From positions 1 to 7,251 of the forward strand of contig JALSTO010000311.1 in the NCBI GenBank assembly GCA_026983685.1: a stretch of DNA of 7,251 nucleotides, given 5' to 3'. Under the pieces are notes generated by a model. The model ran no database searches. It saw nothing but the letters and a program-made list of their open reading frames with translations, and had not been told where the DNA came from. This DNA is from Aquificaceae bacterium. GTDB taxonomy: Bacteria > Aquificota > Aquificia > Aquificales > Aquificaceae. The position numbers and the translations under genes are program-made. The stretch's first letter is position 1, and each line of letters starts with the position of its first letter. Positions 5,280 through 7,251 of this stretch are shown piece by piece.

Positions 5280-7251
5280 CTCCTCTTTCTTAAGATACTT
5301 CCTCAGATACGTACCCGTGTAGGAGTCAGGAGCCTCAGCTATCTCCTCGGGCGTACCGACCGCCACCACCTCACCTCCTCTTTCACCACCTTCTGGACCG
5401 AGGTCAATGACCCAGTCCGCGCACTTTATAACGTCAAGGTTGTGCTCTATAACTACAACGGTGTTGCCCCTGTCAACGAGCCTCTGGAGAACGTCTATAA
5501 GCTTTCTTATGTCGTCCATGTGAAGACCCGTCGTGGGTTCATCAAGCAGATATAGGGTTCTCCCCGTCTCCCTCTTTGAGAGCTCCCTTGCGAGCTTTAT
5601 CCTCTGCGCCTCTCCTCCAGAAAGGGTAGGTGCGGGCTGTCCGAGTCTCAGATAACCGAGTCCGACGTCTCTCAGAAGCTGAAGCTTTCTCCTGAGGGAA
5701 GGTATGTTCTCAAAGAACTCGTACGCTTCGTCTATGGTCATGTCAAGGACCTCGGATATGTTCTTTCCTTTGTAAAGTATGTCCAGTGTTTCTCTGTTGT
5801 ACCTCATTCCCTTACACACATCGCAGGTTACATAGACCGGCGGGAGGAAGTGCATCTCCACCTTTATAACCCCTTCACCCTGACAGGCTTCACACCTTCC
5901 ACCTTTGACGTTGAAGGAGAACCTTCCCGGTTTGTAGCCCCTTGCCTTAGCCTCGGGAGTGTTGGCAAAGAGGTCCCTTATCTGGTCAAAGACCTTGGTG
6001 TAGGTAGCGGGGTTGCTCCTCGGAGTCCTTCCTATCGGCGACTGGTCAACGTTTATCACCCTGTCAAAGTGCTCAAGCCCTTCAATCCTCTCTACCTTCC
6101 CATACTGCTCCTTTGAGCCGTAGAAGTGAGCCTTTGCGTACCTGAAAAGAACATCGTATATGAGAGTTGACTTCCCGCTTCCCGACACTCCCGTTATACA
6201 CACGAACAGTCCTACAGGTATCTCAACGTTTATGTTCTTAAGGTTGTGCTCCTTTGCACCCACTATCCTGATGTGCTTTCCCTTCGGTCTTCTCCTCTTG
6301 CCCGGGACTGGTATCTCCTTCCTTCCCGACAGGTAAGCTCCGGTCAGCGACCGGGGGTTAGTCATTATCTCCTCTAGGTCCCCCACTGCTACCACCTCCC
6401 CGCCGTTCTTACCCGCTCCGGGACCCAGCTCAACTATGTGGTCCGCAGACTCTATCGTCTCCGGATCGTGCTCCACGACTATCACGGTGTTGCCTATGTC
6501 TCTGAGCTCTTTTAATGTGTTTATAAGCCTGCTCGTGTCTCTGGGGTGAAGCCCTATTGAAGGCTCGTCAAGGACGTAGAGAACGCCGGTTAATTTTGAA
6601 CCGACCTGAGTTGCAAGCCTTATCCTCTGCATCTCCCCGCCGGATAGTGTAGTGGCACTCCTTGAAAGAGAAAGGTAGTCAAGACCTACATTAACCAGAA
6701 AGCCGAGCCTCTGGGCTATCTCCTTTACGAGCCTCTCGCCTATGAGGAGATCCCTCTTGGGGAGCTTCTTAGGTAGCTCCTCCATCCAGGAACGGGCAAC
6801 TCCGACGGGCAGGTCGGTTATGTCCCATATACTCTTTCCCTCTATGAGAACCGCGAGGGCTTCGTCCCTCAGCCTTGAGCCACCACAGGAGGGGCAGGGC
6901 TTCTCAACTATGTAATCCTCTATCTCTTCCCTGACTCTATCAGAGTCCTCGGAGAGGAAGCGCCTCTCCAAGTGGCGCACTATACCCTCAAACTCAATCT
7001 CCTGAGTTGAGCCATAGAGAAGTATTTTCTTCACCCTCTCGGGCAGGTCCTTGAACCTCGTCCTCGGGTTGTAGCCGAGCCTTCTCAGGACGTTTGCTAC
7101 TGGGAACTTGATGTAGTTGAAGAGGGCGGAGTCAGCAATCCTGAAGGCGTTTACCGCCGGCTCATCCTCATCAATGAGCATTCCCACATCTATCTCCCAC
7201 TTGACACCGAGCCCTTTACAGCTCGGACAGGCTCCGTAGGGAGAGTTGAAG
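5271..7251 (-). CDS. uvrA: UvrA, excinuclease ABC subunit A (N-terminal part outside window)
   Basis: This is the damage-sensing ATPase of nucleotide excision repair, which acts as a dimer and loads UvrB onto lesions. The frame is open to the window edge: 659 residues are visible of the usual 920-960, so roughly the first 260-290 are missing, including the first Walker A and most of the UvrB-binding domain. Counting from the first visible residue: half of zinc finger 1 CPSC 8-11, its partner CPSCGG 119-124, signature LSGGE 202-206, Walker B with D228-E229, second Walker [10 protein letters not shown] 354-362, zinc finger 2 with Cys 453, 456, 476 and 479 (C-x2-C-x19-C-x2-C, the family spacing), signature LSGGE 543-547, Walker B with D570-E571. 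All of these look intact. A GTG at 7187 lies in frame, but clear UvrA sequence ([11 protein letters not shown]) continues upstream, so it is not the start. It ends with a TAA that overlaps the TAA of the cyclase gene. Confidence 0.98.
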   Translation of the reverse strand, partial: FNSPYGACPSCKGLGVKWEIDVGMLIDEDEPAVNAFRIADSALFNYIKFPVANVLRRLGYNPRTRFKDLPERVKKILLYGSTQEIEFEGIVRHLERRFLSEDSDRVREEIEDYIVEKPCPSCGGSRLRDEALAVLIEGKSIWDITDLPVGVARSWMEELPKKLPKRDLLIGERLVKEIAQRLGFLVNVGLDYLSLSRSATTLSGGEMQRIRLATQVGSKLTGVLYVLDEPSIGLHPRDTSRLINTLKELRDIGNTVIVVEHDPETIESADHIVELGPGAGKNGGEVVAVGDLEEIMTNPRSLTGAYLSGRKEIPVPGKRRRPKGKHIRIVGAKEHNLKNINVEIPVGLFVCITGVSGSGKSTLIYDVLFRYAKAHFYGSKEQYGKVERIEGLEHFDRVINVDQSPIGRTPRSNPATYTKVFDQIRDLFANTPEAKARGYKPGRFSFNVKGGRCEACQGEGVIKVEMHFLPPVYVTCDVCKGMRYNRETLDILYKGKNISEVLDMTIDEAYEFFENIPSLRRKLQLLRDVGLGYLRLGQPAPTLSGGEAQRIKLARELSKRETGRTLYLLDEPTTGLHMDDIRKLIDVLQRLVDRGNTVVVIEHNLDVIKCADWVIDLGPEGGERGGEVVAVGTPEEIAEAPDSYTGTYLRKYLKKEEVA

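Noticed and set aside
1..7251. Mobile elements, CRISPR arrays, tRNA genes or a defence system
   Set aside because: No transposase, integrase, repeat array, tRNA fold or defence protein is visible; codon and base usage look even across all five genes.

Overview
The window is a densely packed stretch of chromosome from what looks like a thermophilic, two-membraned (Gram-negative type) bacterium. The evidence is lptB (LPS transport to an outer membrane), coding strands rich in purines, Arg written mostly as AGG/AGA, Ile mostly as ATA, base composition close to half G+C by eye, and almost no intergenic DNA. An Aquificota-like source (Aquifex/Hydrogenobacter/Thermocrinis type) fits best, but this is an inference from style, not from a marker gene. 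I see no tRNA, rRNA, CRISPR, insertion sequence or phage gene, and no stretch over 300 bases lacks a gene. The only intergenic DNA is about 21 bases (3074-3094) and about 26 bases (4211-4236).

Layout: (1) 1-507, plus strand, the 3' part of lptB, the ATPase of the LPS export machine. (2) 497-3073, minus strand, a membrane-bound sensor with HAMP, GAF-like, GGDEF and EAL domains, converging on lptB with an 11-base overlap. (3) 3095-4210, minus strand, a short amidohydrolase of the YtcJ/amidohydrolase-3 type, immediately upstream of the sensor and probably in one transcript with it. (4) 4237-5274, plus strand, a soluble coiled-coil GGDEF diguanylate cyclase, divergent from the amidohydrolase across about 26 bases. 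(5) 5271-7251, minus strand, the C-terminal two thirds of uvrA, converging on the cyclase gene with the two stop codons overlapping in TTAA.

How the genes may work together: lptB and uvrA are housekeeping genes cut by the window edges. Between them lies a c-di-GMP module: one membrane enzyme with apparently intact synthesis and degradation sites, one soluble cyclase with an intact inhibitory site, and an amidohydrolase sharing the divergent control region. That the amidohydrolase acts on a compound connected with the signal sensed by the membrane protein is only a hypothesis from position. No clearly new system is visible. The points most worth a second look are the unassigned extracytoplasmic sensor region, the stripped-down amidohydrolase, the very short divergent control region, and the overlapping convergent gene ends with inverted repeats.
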